64,000 nt of DNA from Mycobacterium sp. OAS707 (lineage in GTDB: Bacteria; Actinomycetota; Actinomycetes; Mycobacteriales; Mycobacteriaceae): contig NZ_JADBDS010000001.1 of assembly GCF_014873705.1 (NCBI RefSeq), positions 1,984,001-2,048,000 on the forward strand, given 5' to 3'. This document shows, one piece after another, positions 36,690 to 45,721 of the stretch. The notes below the pieces were generated by a model. The model saw only the letters and a list, made by a program, of their open reading frames with translations, did not search any database and was not told the DNA's origin. A program made the position numbers and the translations under genes. Within the stretch, counting starts at the first letter, position 1. Every line of letters starts with the position of its first letter.

Positions 36690-38141
36690 TCAGGTTCCCC
36701 TCGTATTGGTCACTGTCTTGCTCATGTTCAGAAATTGGCCCGGGTCCAAAGGTGACCCATTCGTCTCTCGGCCGGCGATCCCGTACGCCCGGTATCCATA
36801 TCGGGCGTACCCGTACGCCTCGGCCCCCTTAGTCGGCATCATCGTTAACACGATTCCGGCAATCCGGGCATCGACGTTGTTCAGGGCATCGATTGCCGAC
36901 TGGAGCTGCGCCTTATGGGTACGCCCGGATGCGACTACCAGTAATGCACCACGTACATGCTTTGACAGCACGGCGGCGTCAGTAACGGGCAGCAGTGGCG
37001 GGGTGTCAACCAACACGACGTCATATTCCTTCTCCACCAACTGAAGCAATTTCATCATCGCTTCTGACCCAAGTAATTCGCTGGGGTTCGGGGGGATCCT
37101 GCCGGCGGGCAAGATGTCGAGATTTCGCAGGCCCCAGTTCTGCACTGCGTCAGGCAGCTCCACTTTTCCGATGAGTACATCTGTAAGCCCGACTGCGCCC
37201 TCCAGGCCGAAAATAGGAGCGACGTTGGGATGCCGCAAGTCCGCGTCGATCACGAGCACGCGGACATCGGACTGCGCGATGACGATGGCAAGATTCGCGG
37301 TCGTTGTTGACTTACCTTCGGCGACCGATGCTGACGTAATGACGAAGCTTCGCGGGCCGCCTTCGACATCAAGGAACTGCAGGTTGGTGCGTAGGCTTCG
37401 GAATGCTTCCGCCCGTGGATCTGTCGGCGCAGACTGGACGATCAGGGGGCGCGTCTGCGCGGATTCGTCGAACGCGACGCCACCTAGGATTGGTGCATCG
37501 GTGATGCCGCGGACATGCTGACGACCGCGGATGCGCGTGTCGAGCGCGTCGATCAGCACTGCCGTGACGACGCCAACCGCAAGGCCCACAAGCAGGCTCG
37601 CGGCAAGGTACAACTTGGTTCTGGGCACCACTGGGGCAGTTGGGACTTGGGCTGGCGTCAGAATCGTCACCGCCACGGGAGACTGCTCATCCGCCCGGGG
37701 GCGGGTCAGCATCGACGCTTCATCGCGAAAACTGGCGGTGACGGCGTTCGCGATGTTCGCGGCCTCTACTGGGTTCTCACGTGTAACGGCGATTTCAATG
37801 TTCACCGTGTTTGGCGCTACCTTCGCTGTGATGTCAGATGCGAGATCCGCGACCGTCTCGGTGAGCCCGAGTTGCGGGTCATCTACAACCTTGCTCAGTA
37901 CTGCTGGCGAGGAAATCGCCTCAGTGAACGACTTGATCATGCTTTGGGTGTAAAGAGCTCCCTGATTGAACTCCTGCATCGTCCCCGCGTTCTGCACGGA
38001 GACAAAAGACAGCGTCCTTGCTTCATACTGCGGGGTAATCAGGATGCTCGCAGTAGCACCGATGGCGAGCCCAGCCATTGCTGACAAAGCGATAAGTAGC
38101 CATCGTTTCCGGATCACTCGGATGTAGTCGCGTAGCTCCAC
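36690..38141 (-). CDS. Wzc-type BY-kinase with Wzz domain
   Basis: This 483-residue protein has two membrane helices (about residues 15-35 and 175-195) enclosing a Wzz domain, then a cytoplasmic tyrosine kinase domain. The kinase shows Walker A in SVAEGKSTTTANL, Walker A' in VRVLVIDADLRHP and Walker B in YDVVLVDTPPLLP. The C-terminal tail has a tyrosine cluster, AEAYGYARYGYRAYG, the usual autophosphorylation target. It controls polymer length and export with Wzy and the phosphatase downstream. Domain order is the fused form found in actinobacteria and proteobacteria. Confidence 0.93.
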   Translation of the reverse strand: MELRDYIRVIRKRWLLIALSAMAGLAIGATASILITPQYEARTLSFVSVQNAGTMQEFNQGALYTQSMIKSFTEAISSPAVLSKVVDDPQLGLTETVADLASDITAKVAPNTVNIEIAVTRENPVEAANIANAVTASFRDEASMLTRPRADEQSPVAVTILTPAQVPTAPVVPRTKLYLAASLLVGLAVGVVTAVLIDALDTRIRGRQHVRGITDAPILGGVAFDESAQTRPLIVQSAPTDPRAEAFRSLRTNLQFLDVEGGPRSFVITSASVAEGKSTTTANLAIVIAQSDVRVLVIDADLRHPNVAPIFGLEGAVGLTDVLIGKVELPDAVQNWGLRNLDILPAGRIPPNPSELLGSEAMMKLLQLVEKEYDVVLVDTPPLLPVTDAAVLSKHVRGALLVVASGRTHKAQLQSAIDALNNVDARIAGIVLTMMPTKGAEAYGYARYGYRAYGIAGRETNGSPLDPGQFLNMSKTVTNTRGT

Positions 38142-38241
38142 TCGTCCTACTCCTTACATCCGAGTATCTCGTGCAATCGACACCGGCCACGGCCCGAGCG
38201 CGAAACTATGTGTCCGCCCAGCAGAGGCACAACAAAAGTCG

Positions 38242-39225
38242 TCATCGGCAGGCTCCGACCATTGCGCCGCCGTCGGCCGAGCCGAGTGAGCTGCTTGAGT
38301 CAACCGCGATGCTCACATAGTCCTCGACTGATGACTGCAGTTGGATTCCTGGCCGCCATCCCGTCTCGGCGCAAAGGCGTTGAGCATTCCCGATATTGGC
38401 CGAAGGATCGATTACGCGATCAACTGTGACGTCCGTGGGCGGGATCGGCTTACTTAACGCGGCGCACACCGCCTCCAGCATCTGCCAGCCTGATCGGGCG
38501 ATGCCGGTGCATACGTTGTAGGTCGTGTGGCGCGGCTCAGGCTGCTCTAGCAGAAGCCGGTACGCCCAGGCAATGTCGCGAACATCGGTGTAATCTCTTG
38601 CCGAATCGAGGTTTCCAACAGACATTACTGTTCCTGGTTCCCATTCTTTCACCTTCGCAACCAGATCGGGCACGATGAAGTTTGGGGATTGCCCCGGCCC
38701 GACGTGGTTGAACGGGCGAACAACGACCGCGTCAACTCCTCGCTGCATGTAGTACTCAGTCTGCCGTTCCACCAACAACTTTGAAACGACGTACGGTGAC
38801 GTAGCCAGCAGCGGAGATCCTTCTGTCAGCCCGAGGCTCTCTCGGGTGTTGTCATAGACGGCGCCGGAGCTGACAACGATCGCTCGCCCCCGCCATTCGG
38901 CTTTGAGAGCGCTTTCGAAAATGTGGGTCACCATCGAGCTATTGGTGTTGATGTATTCCTGGGGGTTGTCGAACGACGGTCCGACAGCCGCCAAGCCGGC
39001 CAGATGAACCAGCCCATTGATCGGGCCTACCTTCGGCCAGCCTCGCGTCAGGTCGAAGGGGTAATACTCCTCTAGCCACTGTGTGATACGCGCAGGCGGC
39101 TCGTCCGGATCGGATATCCCGATGACGCGATAGCCGGCGGTCGCGAGGTTTTCTACCAACACTTGGCCGACGAAACCCGTTGCGCCCGTCACTGCGATCC
39201 GATCCCCTGGGCGGACGGGCCTCAT
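38242..39225 (-). CDS. NAD(P)-dependent sugar epimerase/reductase, Rmd-like
   Basis: The 327-residue short-chain protein has the Rossmann motif VTGATGFVGQVL, the conserved VVSSGAVYDNT and the catalytic Tyr-x3-Lys in SPYVVSKLL. The PFNHVGPGQSPNF and DSARDYTDVRD blocks are typical of GDP-4-keto-6-deoxy-mannose reductase. It overlaps the GDP-mannose 4,6-dehydratase gene by 4 bases, so I expect it to reduce that enzyme's product to GDP-D-rhamnose or GDP-6-deoxy-D-talose. Another 4-keto reductase or epimerase is possible. Confidence 0.82.
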   Translation of the reverse strand: MRPVRPGDRIAVTGATGFVGQVLVENLATAGYRVIGISDPDEPPARITQWLEEYYPFDLTRGWPKVGPINGLVHLAGLAAVGPSFDNPQEYINTNSSMVTHIFESALKAEWRGRAIVVSSGAVYDNTRESLGLTEGSPLLATSPYVVSKLLVERQTEYYMQRGVDAVVVRPFNHVGPGQSPNFIVPDLVAKVKEWEPGTVMSVGNLDSARDYTDVRDIAWAYRLLLEQPEPRHTTYNVCTGIARSGWQMLEAVCAALSKPIPPTDVTVDRVIDPSANIGNAQRLCAETGWRPGIQLQSSVEDYVSIAVDSSSSLGSADGGAMVGACR

Positions 39226-40247
39226 GCGCTAACCGGAATTGCAAGGGCACCATAGCGGCCGCGCTGTAATGCGATGTCGTGGTGGACCATTCGGCTAACC
39301 AGCTCCGGGAAATCTACTTCACGCTTCCAGCCGAGTACCGTCTCCGCCTTCGCCGGATTGCCCAGCAAGATGTCGACTTCGGCGGGGCGCACGAACGCCG
39401 GATTACGTTTGACATATGGCGACCAATCGTCAATACCAATCTCCTTGAACGCCAAGGTCAAAAAGTCACCAATCGAGTGTGTCTCACCGGTAGCGAGGAC
39501 GAAATCGTCCGGTTCATCGTGTTGCAACATTTGCCACATTCCGCGAACGTAGTCGCCGGCGTAACCCCAATCCCGCTCTGGCCAAAGGTCACCTAGCTCC
39601 ACGTACTGTTGTAGGCCGAGGTAAATCCGGGCGACCGCATGGGTGATCTTGCGAGTTACGAATTCGACGCCACGTCGCTCTCCTTCGTGGTTGAACAAGA
39701 TGCCGCACGACGTGAAGATTCCGTGGCTCTCGCGATAGTTTCTCGCGATCCAGTGACCGTATAGCTTGGCCGCCCCATACGGGCTACGGGGATGGAAGGT
39801 TGAGTTCTCGTCGTAGCCCAACACAGGGCGGTTATATTCGAGGCCGCCGAACATCTCAGATGTCGACGCCTGATAGAACCGCGTCTTGCCGGACCTGCCC
39901 GTCATCCGAATTGCCTCGAGGCAGGCCAAGACCCCTCGACCCGTAGTGTCCATCGTCAGTGCCGGATTTTTGAACGAGTACCCGACGTGGCTGATCGCCG
40001 CCAGGTTATAGAACTCATCCGGATCAGACTGGTCGACGGCGCGGAGAATTGACGCTGGATCCAACAAGTCCGCCTCGAGGAGGACGGCAAAGGGAAACTC
40101 CTCGAGGATCTGCTCCTTCTTGAGGTTGCTCTGACCGCGCACTATCGCGTAAACGTGATAGCCCTTCTCGTGCAACAGGGCCGCAAGATGCCCACCATCT
40201 TGTCCGGTGATGCCCGTGACAAGAGCGTTTTTGCCGTGTGTGTTCAC
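39222..40247 (-). CDS. gmd: GDP-mannose 4,6-dehydratase
   Basis: The 341-residue enzyme begins ALVTGITGQDGGHLAALLHEKGY, the highly conserved opening of GMD. It has RFYQASTSEMFGG, FHPRSPYGAAKLYGHWI with the catalytic Tyr-x3-Lys, and NHEGERRGVEFVTRKIT. It makes GDP-4-keto-6-deoxy-D-mannose from GDP-mannose. It overlaps both neighbours by 4 bases (ATGA type), upstream the glycosyltransferase and downstream the reductase. The common order of gmd and its reductase supports D-rhamnose or a 6-deoxy-hexose in this polymer. Confidence 0.94.
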   Translation of the reverse strand: MNTHGKNALVTGITGQDGGHLAALLHEKGYHVYAIVRGQSNLKKEQILEEFPFAVLLEADLLDPASILRAVDQSDPDEFYNLAAISHVGYSFKNPALTMDTTGRGVLACLEAIRMTGRSGKTRFYQASTSEMFGGLEYNRPVLGYDENSTFHPRSPYGAAKLYGHWIARNYRESHGIFTSCGILFNHEGERRGVEFVTRKITHAVARIYLGLQQYVELGDLWPERDWGYAGDYVRGMWQMLQHDEPDDFVLATGETHSIGDFLTLAFKEIGIDDWSPYVKRNPAFVRPAEVDILLGNPAKAETVLGWKREVDFPELVSRMVHHDIALQRGRYGALAIPVSA

Positions 40248-41446
40248 TTGACCTCCTGCGGGTGATACCTGTGAGTGAATGTGAGTGGTTGACGTGTTGA
40301 GCGGGCATTTCGCGCATTGCGCATCTCGTCGGGGCTGGGACCGCCGGTGACCCAGGCGACGAGGCGTTCAGCGAATCTGGATTCAGAGAGCTCCAGCAGT
40401 TCGCAGAGGGTCGGGCGACATCCCTCGTTTATCAGCTGTCGTGTCTGCTCTGCGACTTCATGGAGATCCGCGAAATCTACTGCTGCGCTTGCCAACGAAC
40501 TCGCAACCGCCTCCCGGGCGCCGCCGGCGAAGTTCACAATTGTGGGTGCTCCCGCCGCCATCGCCTCGACGGGCATCATGCCGAAGTCTTCGACGGACGG
40601 AAACACGTAGGCGGCCGTTCTCGCGTAGAGCGCATGAAGAAGGGCATCCGAAGGTGACAACACCAACTCGACGGGCACTGCGGCACTTGCCGCCAGAGCT
40701 TTCAGGCGCGACTCCTCTGGGCCGCTACCTGCGATCACGACTGGGAGTCCGATGAGTTCACCGACTTTGATTACCTTGTCCAGCCCTTTGTAGGGGACGA
40801 AACGTGATGCACCAAGGATGAATTGGGCTGGCAGTTGGTCAATGACGCGGCGATCAGAATCGCTTAGGCCTGCACCGGTTCGCGCAGACTCTGCGATCGC
40901 CTCCACCGCGACGGGCGGAAAGATCACTTTAGCGTCCCGATTCCAGTACCTGCGGATGCGATCTCGCACGTATCCGCTGATTCCGGCGATTGCAACGGCC
41001 TCAGCGGCCCGACGACGGTCGAGCTGCCGGTAATGGGACGAAGCGACGCGTACGAGTGGATTGTTACCACGAATGTCAACTTCCGGTGTCCAGATATAGC
41101 GCGCCGGCGTATAGGCGTACACAAACTTCGGCGCAGACAGATTCACACCCGAGAACCGAGCATGATGAGCGAACAGGTGAGAGCTCGCCAAGACCCAGTC
41201 GTACTGATGATCACTCCGAAGCGCACGCCACGTCGTGGGCATAAAGGGCAACGCAAGAGCCTTGGAACGACGGAGTGGTGTACTCGAAAGCCACGATTCG
41301 GAGATATCGCGTCCGGCCATAACGGATCCGGAATCGCGCCAAAGCGTGCGCAAGTCCGCATCAGGAAATGCTCGGCTCATCGCCGCGAAAACCTTTTCAG
41401 ACCCGCCGTGTGCCGATATCCACTCGTGAATGATGACCCCCGCCAT
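40244..41446 (-). CDS. Glycosyltransferase family 4
   Basis: The ATG at 41446 gives a 400-residue protein beginning MAGVIIHEWISAHGGSEKVF; the open frame runs further upstream into the phosphotransferase gene but without support. The N-terminal domain has HHARFSG and ARYIWTP, as in mannosyltransferase-like WbaZ proteins. The C-terminal domain has ILGASRFVPYKGLDKVI and PSVEDFGMMPVEAMAAGAPT, with the EDFG and E residues of the GT4 donor site. It probably adds mannose or rhamnose from the GDP-sugars made by the two next genes. Confidence 0.88.
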   Translation of the reverse strand: MAGVIIHEWISAHGGSEKVFAAMSRAFPDADLRTLWRDSGSVMAGRDISESWLSSTPLRRSKALALPFMPTTWRALRSDHQYDWVLASSHLFAHHARFSGVNLSAPKFVYAYTPARYIWTPEVDIRGNNPLVRVASSHYRQLDRRRAAEAVAIAGISGYVRDRIRRYWNRDAKVIFPPVAVEAIAESARTGAGLSDSDRRVIDQLPAQFILGASRFVPYKGLDKVIKVGELIGLPVVIAGSGPEESRLKALAASAAVPVELVLSPSDALLHALYARTAAYVFPSVEDFGMMPVEAMAAGAPTIVNFAGGAREAVASSLASAAVDFADLHEVAEQTRQLINEGCRPTLCELLELSESRFAERLVAWVTGGPSPDEMRNARNARSTRQPLTFTHRYHPQEVK

Positions 41447-41522
41447 TATGTAATGTCCGCCCTTGCAGGCATGGTTACGGGGCGGGCGGCCCCACTGAGG
41501 CATTGTGCGTTCGACATGGAGA

Positions 41523-43082
41523 TCACCGACCCCGGTAGCAAAAGACCTGGCGGAATGTCCGCAAGATGATCTTGATATCGAGCCAAAGCGACCAGTTTTC
41601 AATGTAAAAGTTGTCGTACCGAGTGCGGTCGGCGATAGACGTATCACCTCTGAGGCCACAGACCTGAGCCAAGCCGGTAAGCCCGACTTGCACGCGATGA
41701 CGCGCGTTATACCGATCGAACTGCATGGAGAACTGCGCCACAAAGTGCGGCCGTTCCGGCCGCGGACCTACCACAGCCATGTCGCCTCGAAGAATGTTCC
41801 ACAGCTGAGGCAACTCGTCGATCGAAGTGCATCGCAGAAACCGTCCGACCGGGCCAACGCGGCTGTCATTGGCCACACACCACATCGTTTCTGACTCGGC
41901 ATCATTGGCAGGCCGCATAGAACGAAACTTAAGAAGCTGGAAGTGCCTTCCATCGCGCCCAACTCTGACTTGCCTGAAGATGACCCCGCGACCACCCTCG
42001 ATCCTGGTGGCCACCGCAGCACCAATGATGACCGGCAGCAAGACAATCAGCGCGACGGTCGCAACTACGACGTCCAGCCCTCGCTTTACGGCCTGGGCGG
42101 GACCGTAGAGACGGGGACTGCGGATACGCATGATCGGGATGGAGCCAATACGGTCAGCTCTCCCCGTCGCGGTGTAGAAGTGATGCAAACGTGGGACAAC
42201 GAGCAGCTCCGCGTCTCGACACGTCTCGGTACGAACCGATTCAATCAAGGCACGTTCATCAATACCGCTGTCCGCCAACATCAGACTGTCTGCACCAGTT
42301 GTCGACACCACCCTGTCTAGATCAGCAAGATGGCCGAGGCATGGTAGATAGTTCTCGACTGGACAGTGGTCGCCATCATCGAGGAAGCCCGTCAGATCGA
42401 GTCCATACTCCCTGTGCTGCAATAGAGTTCGTGCGAGTTCTGCTGCTACCGGCCCGCCGCCGATGAGGATAGCGCGACGCCGCATTATCCCTCTTCGCCG
42501 ACTTATGACAAGTATCCACATGATTAGGACCCGGCCGAAAACAACCAGAAGAGCTGCCTCGCACGCAGTTTGGAGGAAAGGCACTACCTCCGGCCGTGGG
42601 CGAAGGTAGAGGACGGCTATGGACGCAATCGCCATGGCGGTCAGCAACCGACCGACGATAGAGGGCAGCTCATCTAGCGCGCTGATGTGCAGGGGTACAA
42701 CGTACCGACCGCCATCAGACAGGAGGTAGGCGCCCAGCACTGCCATCATCGCCATCGAAGAGAACTGGGCGGGACGCCAGAGAAGGGGAGTAAGAATCAG
42801 GACAAAGTCGACAATCGGGACGACCATGCGCGCGGAGAAATGACTGTCGGATCGCACGCTGAGACCACTGTTGCAGTTATAGGAATTGGTACGACGCCCA
42901 TCTTCTGCACTATCGAGAACCGTTGTGCGATCATTGCTCCCGGCAGCCGCAGGTAGATCAGGGCCCGCTAGTGGATTGTCGAGGGTGAGGACGCTGGTCG
43001 GTAGATCACCGCGAGCATTGACATCGGCGACCGGGGACTGCCGAGGAGCAGTCACCGTCATGGGATCGAGGACACCGGTCAC
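41523..43082 (-). CDS. Polyprenyl-phosphate hexose-1-phosphate transferase, second copy
   Basis: The 519-residue protein starts with a GTG at 43082 with AGGTG nine bases upstream. It has N-terminal membrane helices, a Rossmann-like middle (LIGGGPVAAELARTLL) and the catalytic domain with FRQVRVGRDGRHFQLLKFRSM, TSIDELPQLWNIL and VVGPRPERP. It starts synthesis of the lipid-linked repeat. It is highly similar to the protein at 21269-22744, including the C-terminal FYIENWSLWLDIKIILRTFR. It is the first gene of the operon that runs to 34063 and lies behind EPS element copy 3. Confidence 0.92.
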   Translation of the reverse strand: MTGVLDPMTVTAPRQSPVADVNARGDLPTSVLTLDNPLAGPDLPAAAGSNDRTTVLDSAEDGRRTNSYNCNSGLSVRSDSHFSARMVVPIVDFVLILTPLLWRPAQFSSMAMMAVLGAYLLSDGGRYVVPLHISALDELPSIVGRLLTAMAIASIAVLYLRPRPEVVPFLQTACEAALLVVFGRVLIMWILVISRRRGIMRRRAILIGGGPVAAELARTLLQHREYGLDLTGFLDDGDHCPVENYLPCLGHLADLDRVVSTTGADSLMLADSGIDERALIESVRTETCRDAELLVVPRLHHFYTATGRADRIGSIPIMRIRSPRLYGPAQAVKRGLDVVVATVALIVLLPVIIGAAVATRIEGGRGVIFRQVRVGRDGRHFQLLKFRSMRPANDAESETMWCVANDSRVGPVGRFLRCTSIDELPQLWNILRGDMAVVGPRPERPHFVAQFSMQFDRYNARHRVQVGLTGLAQVCGLRGDTSIADRTRYDNFYIENWSLWLDIKIILRTFRQVFCYRGR

Positions 43083-43614
43083 TGTTTAACACCTGGCGTG
43101 CGGACGTGGACTGTCGGCCGTCCCCATGTCGGAGCTGCGTTGGCCGCAAGTGCATGTTCGCGCGCGTCCTGCCAAGAAAACATCCGTAGCCCCCTGTTGC
43201 CGCCGATAACGACTTGGCCCGTGAGAGTGACAGTCTCAGAGCCGACTTGTCGGTGCCGAGTGACACTGCCTCACCTGATCTTTAGCCTATTCACCCCGGG
43301 CGCTTTACGAAATGAGGTGTTTCCCTAACGTTTTTGGCGTGAGTACCCCCGGAATTCACAGCTATAGGCGCATTCTTTAGGGATAGACCCGTCGGCGCTC
43401 TGTCTGCGCGACAGGGAATTGCGTGGGCACCCTCACGCCGCGAGCCCATGCGTTAGCGCAACACCGTGATCGGCGGGTCCCATTCAATCCGCAAGGTCGC
43501 GCAACGAATTACGTTGAAATGATTGGGCAATCTGGGTTGCGCGTTCGAGAACTAAACGGCAGAGCCGTTTTTCGCCACGTGTGCACTGGGTCACCAGCCG
43601 CGCCTTCCGCCCGC
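43083..43614. other. 532-base intergenic region
   Basis: It separates the leftward phosphotransferase operon from the end of the secreted protein gene at 43615. The EPS element copy 3 lies at 43283-43325, leaving a leader of about 190 bases before 43082. From about 43340 to 43614 I see no gene, RNA or clear terminator; the composition there is ordinary. The boundary of the EPS region seems to fall in this gap. Confidence 0.55.
43283..43325 (-). promoter_or_regulatory. EPS promoter-like element, copy 3
   Basis: The minus strand reads GGGAAACACCTCATTTCG, exactly 12 bases, then GGTGAATAGGCTA. Compared with copies 1 and 2, the first block has three or four changes, and the second has two. TAGGCT would be the -10 hexamer. 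It points toward the second phosphotransferase gene at 43082. The spacing conservation with substitution elsewhere suggests a functional site rather than a copied segment. Confidence 0.62.
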
Positions 43615-44088
43615 TCAGATTTCACATAGCCCTGAACGTTTGCAGATGACCTGGCATTGATGCAGGCGCTCGTCGCTCGAATTGCACCATGTGGGGTCCT
43701 TGTTGATGATTGCCGCTGCTTTCTGATCTCTCTTCCCCATGGCGCCTTGCGGGGTCATCACCGAGTTGCCGGGATGACCTGGCGAGGCGACGCGGTTGGT
43801 GCAGTTTAAGTTGAGTATGTACTCGTTTTTCCGCATATTGTGACCGCTGGCATCGAGGAACTTCGACATGTGCCAACTCGTCACGATGCAGTCGTCCGTC
43901 GTCAGTTCGCTTCCGGTGATCGTCCCAATCACGGGCTTGCCGTTCCACTTGGCGATCGCCGATGCAGCGTCGCCGTATTTCTGCCCGGCCAATGGGTCAG
44001 CTGCGGACGCGATGCCGCAACTGAGCACCGCCGAGAGGACCGCCGCACCAGCGACACCGAGTATCCGTCCAACCAAACCGTTGATCAC
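43615..44088 (-). CDS. Secreted cysteine-containing mycobacterial protein
   Basis: I choose the GTG at 44088 because GAGGAGGGG stands at ideal spacing; the product is 157 residues. It has a signal peptide (INGLVGRILGVAGAAVLSAVL, probable cleavage after GIASA at about residue 29). The mature protein has the blocks YGDAASAIAKWNGKPVIGTI, DDCIVTSW, LNLNCTNRVA..PGHPGNSVMTP and a C-terminal cluster WCN...CQVICKRSGLC, so six cysteines that may form disulfides. This resembles a family common in mycobacterial genomes whose function is unknown to me. Confidence 0.82.
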   Translation of the reverse strand: MINGLVGRILGVAGAAVLSAVLSCGIASAADPLAGQKYGDAASAIAKWNGKPVIGTITGSELTTDDCIVTSWHMSKFLDASGHNMRKNEYILNLNCTNRVASPGHPGNSVMTPQGAMGKRDQKAAAIINKDPTWCNSSDERLHQCQVICKRSGLCEI

Positions 44089-44346
44089 GAACCCCTCCTC
44101 GTGGCAACACGCATCACGTCGCACCGGTTCCACCGCATATTGCCGGCGCGTCCGAAGCCGCTCGATGCGGCCACTGTCGCTATTGAACCGACACTATTGC
44201 GAGGGGGAATGGTGATGAATCGGTTGTTTTCCCCTGCTTTGCCTCCCCTACCCCCAGCCGTTTGCCGCCCAGGACCGCAGGTACCCGCCAGCTAACGACT
44301 GTGCGCAGAGCAATCAGCAGATCGTTACAACAACGTGTCAGCGACG

Positions 44347-45285
44347 TCAGGCGCTGGTCAGCGACTGATCGTTCGGCCACTGACAGACCTCCGCCAACGG
44401 CCGGCGCGGAGTCGAAGGAAGCGGATCGGCGTCCACCTGAGGCCAGCCGACACGCATCAAAATCTGCGGAACTCCAACCACACTGAACAAGTTTGTGTGC
44501 ATGGTGTCTCGTACGTCGCCGCACTGAAGCGCCTCCGTGACAGGACAACTCGCAAGTCCCAACGCGGTAGCCGACAGCAGCACCACGCTCATCGCTTCAC
44601 CAGCGCGCAGGCGTGCGAGCCTACTGTCATCTTTGGTTCCAAGCGCCAATACGACCGCGTTGTCAACCGCGGCATCAGCGTCGGATTTTGCCGCGTTCCA
44701 GTGCGGACCGTCGGCAAACGTCACATGGCGTTCGCTTTGGCCGGCCGCGTCGCCATGGTGTTCGTGGCCTGTCCGGTGTCGCCAGACTTCTTGGGCCACA
44801 ACGTGTTGCACATTCTCCACGCCTTCGACCCGCCGCGTCGTCACCCCTGTAACTGCGGTGCGTGCGCCGATCAGCGCCAGGTCAGCGGCAGACACCGGCC
44901 ACGAGCTGTATGGCCGCCAGTCATTTCGCTGCCTCGGTATTGCGGAGGCAAGCGCGACGTCGAGTGCACTGGCCGAGTGCGGATACAACTCCAAGTCCGC
45001 GAGATGTTCGGGTTCGGCGGCATCGGGCAATCGCTGCACCCTCGCACGCCAGCCCATCGCCGCCAGCGCGACGAGGCAGTGGTGCAGCGACGCGCCACAG
45101 CTCAGCAATACGTCTCGATCTTCCGCGTCCGTGTGAGCGCCGCGCCGGTTCGCGTCCGCGTAGAGATGCAGACTCTGCGTGCCCACCCGCCATAGCCACG
45201 GTTGGCAGTCGCCGACCGACGGCGCACGCGTTGCGAGCGACAGCGCCGTATGGATTGTGTTCTCTTTGGGAAAGCAACTAATCAT
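44347..45285 (-). CDS. Acg-type nitroreductase family protein
   Basis: The 312-residue product from the ATG at 45285 begins with the characteristic block NTIHTALSLATRAPSVGDCQPWLWRVG of Acg/Rv2032-like proteins, which have two nitroreductase-like halves and bind flavin in a closed form. The second half has MSVVLLSATALGLASCPVTEAL and VGVPQILMRVGWP. Compared with my memory of the family (about 330 residues), the middle around residues 155-200 looks short and atypical, with no usual W-T-G block. In M. tuberculosis such genes belong to the DosR dormancy regulon. The flanking LuxR-type gene runs divergently. Confidence 0.78.
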   Translation of the reverse strand: MISCFPKENTIHTALSLATRAPSVGDCQPWLWRVGTQSLHLYADANRRGAHTDAEDRDVLLSCGASLHHCLVALAAMGWRARVQRLPDAAEPEHLADLELYPHSASALDVALASAIPRQRNDWRPYSSWPVSAADLALIGARTAVTGVTTRRVEGVENVQHVVAQEVWRHRTGHEHHGDAAGQSERHVTFADGPHWNAAKSDADAAVDNAVVLALGTKDDSRLARLRAGEAMSVVLLSATALGLASCPVTEALQCGDVRDTMHTNLFSVVGVPQILMRVGWPQVDADPLPSTPRRPLAEVCQWPNDQSLTSA

Positions 45286-45721
45286 TTGCTGCCCTCGCTT
45301 TCCGGGCCCCCCGGCCCAGCCCGAACCACCGCTCCCGGCGACGGTGATTTTGAGTGATTGGGACATCGACTCGGCCGTCGAAGCGGCCATTGCTTGCTAT
45401 ATCTGCACCGCTGTGCGTGTTCGGCGCAGTAGCCAATGTCCGATTTGCGAAGTCCCCAAGCTGCCTCTGCAACATACCGCCCCCGGTAAACACGCTGTTC
45501 AGGCCGGATATCGCAGACGGCGGCGCACTCTGGTTCAGCGCAGCGGACAGTTGCAGACGCAAAAAGTTGATTTTCGGTCTGCGCCGAACACTCAGCTTTG
45601 CCATCTCTGCACCCCGCGGGAAACTTATTAACGCCTAGGTAAATCATAACGAGAAACTTGAAGGATTCTGGCAAAATCGGGATTTGCTAGGTGAATACTC
45701 CACCCTGTGTCGGGGGTCGGC
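45286..45721. other. Divergent intergenic region, 436 bases
   Basis: It lies between the nitroreductase (left) and the LuxR-type regulator (right). It should hold both promoters. On the minus strand TTGGGGACTT at 45460-45451 matches one half of a DosR box, but the second half is not conserved. An AT-rich stretch at about 45625-45680 may be the promoter of the regulator. No RNA gene was seen. Confidence 0.45.
45451..45460 (-). promoter_or_regulatory. Possible DosR half-site
   Basis: The minus strand reads TTGGGGACTT, equal to the first ten bases of the known 20-base DosR palindrome. The following ten bases (CGCAAATCGG) do not match the other half. It is about 165 bases upstream of the nitroreductase start. 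Acg-type genes in M. tuberculosis are DosR targets, which makes it worth recording, but a single half-site is weak. Confidence 0.25.
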
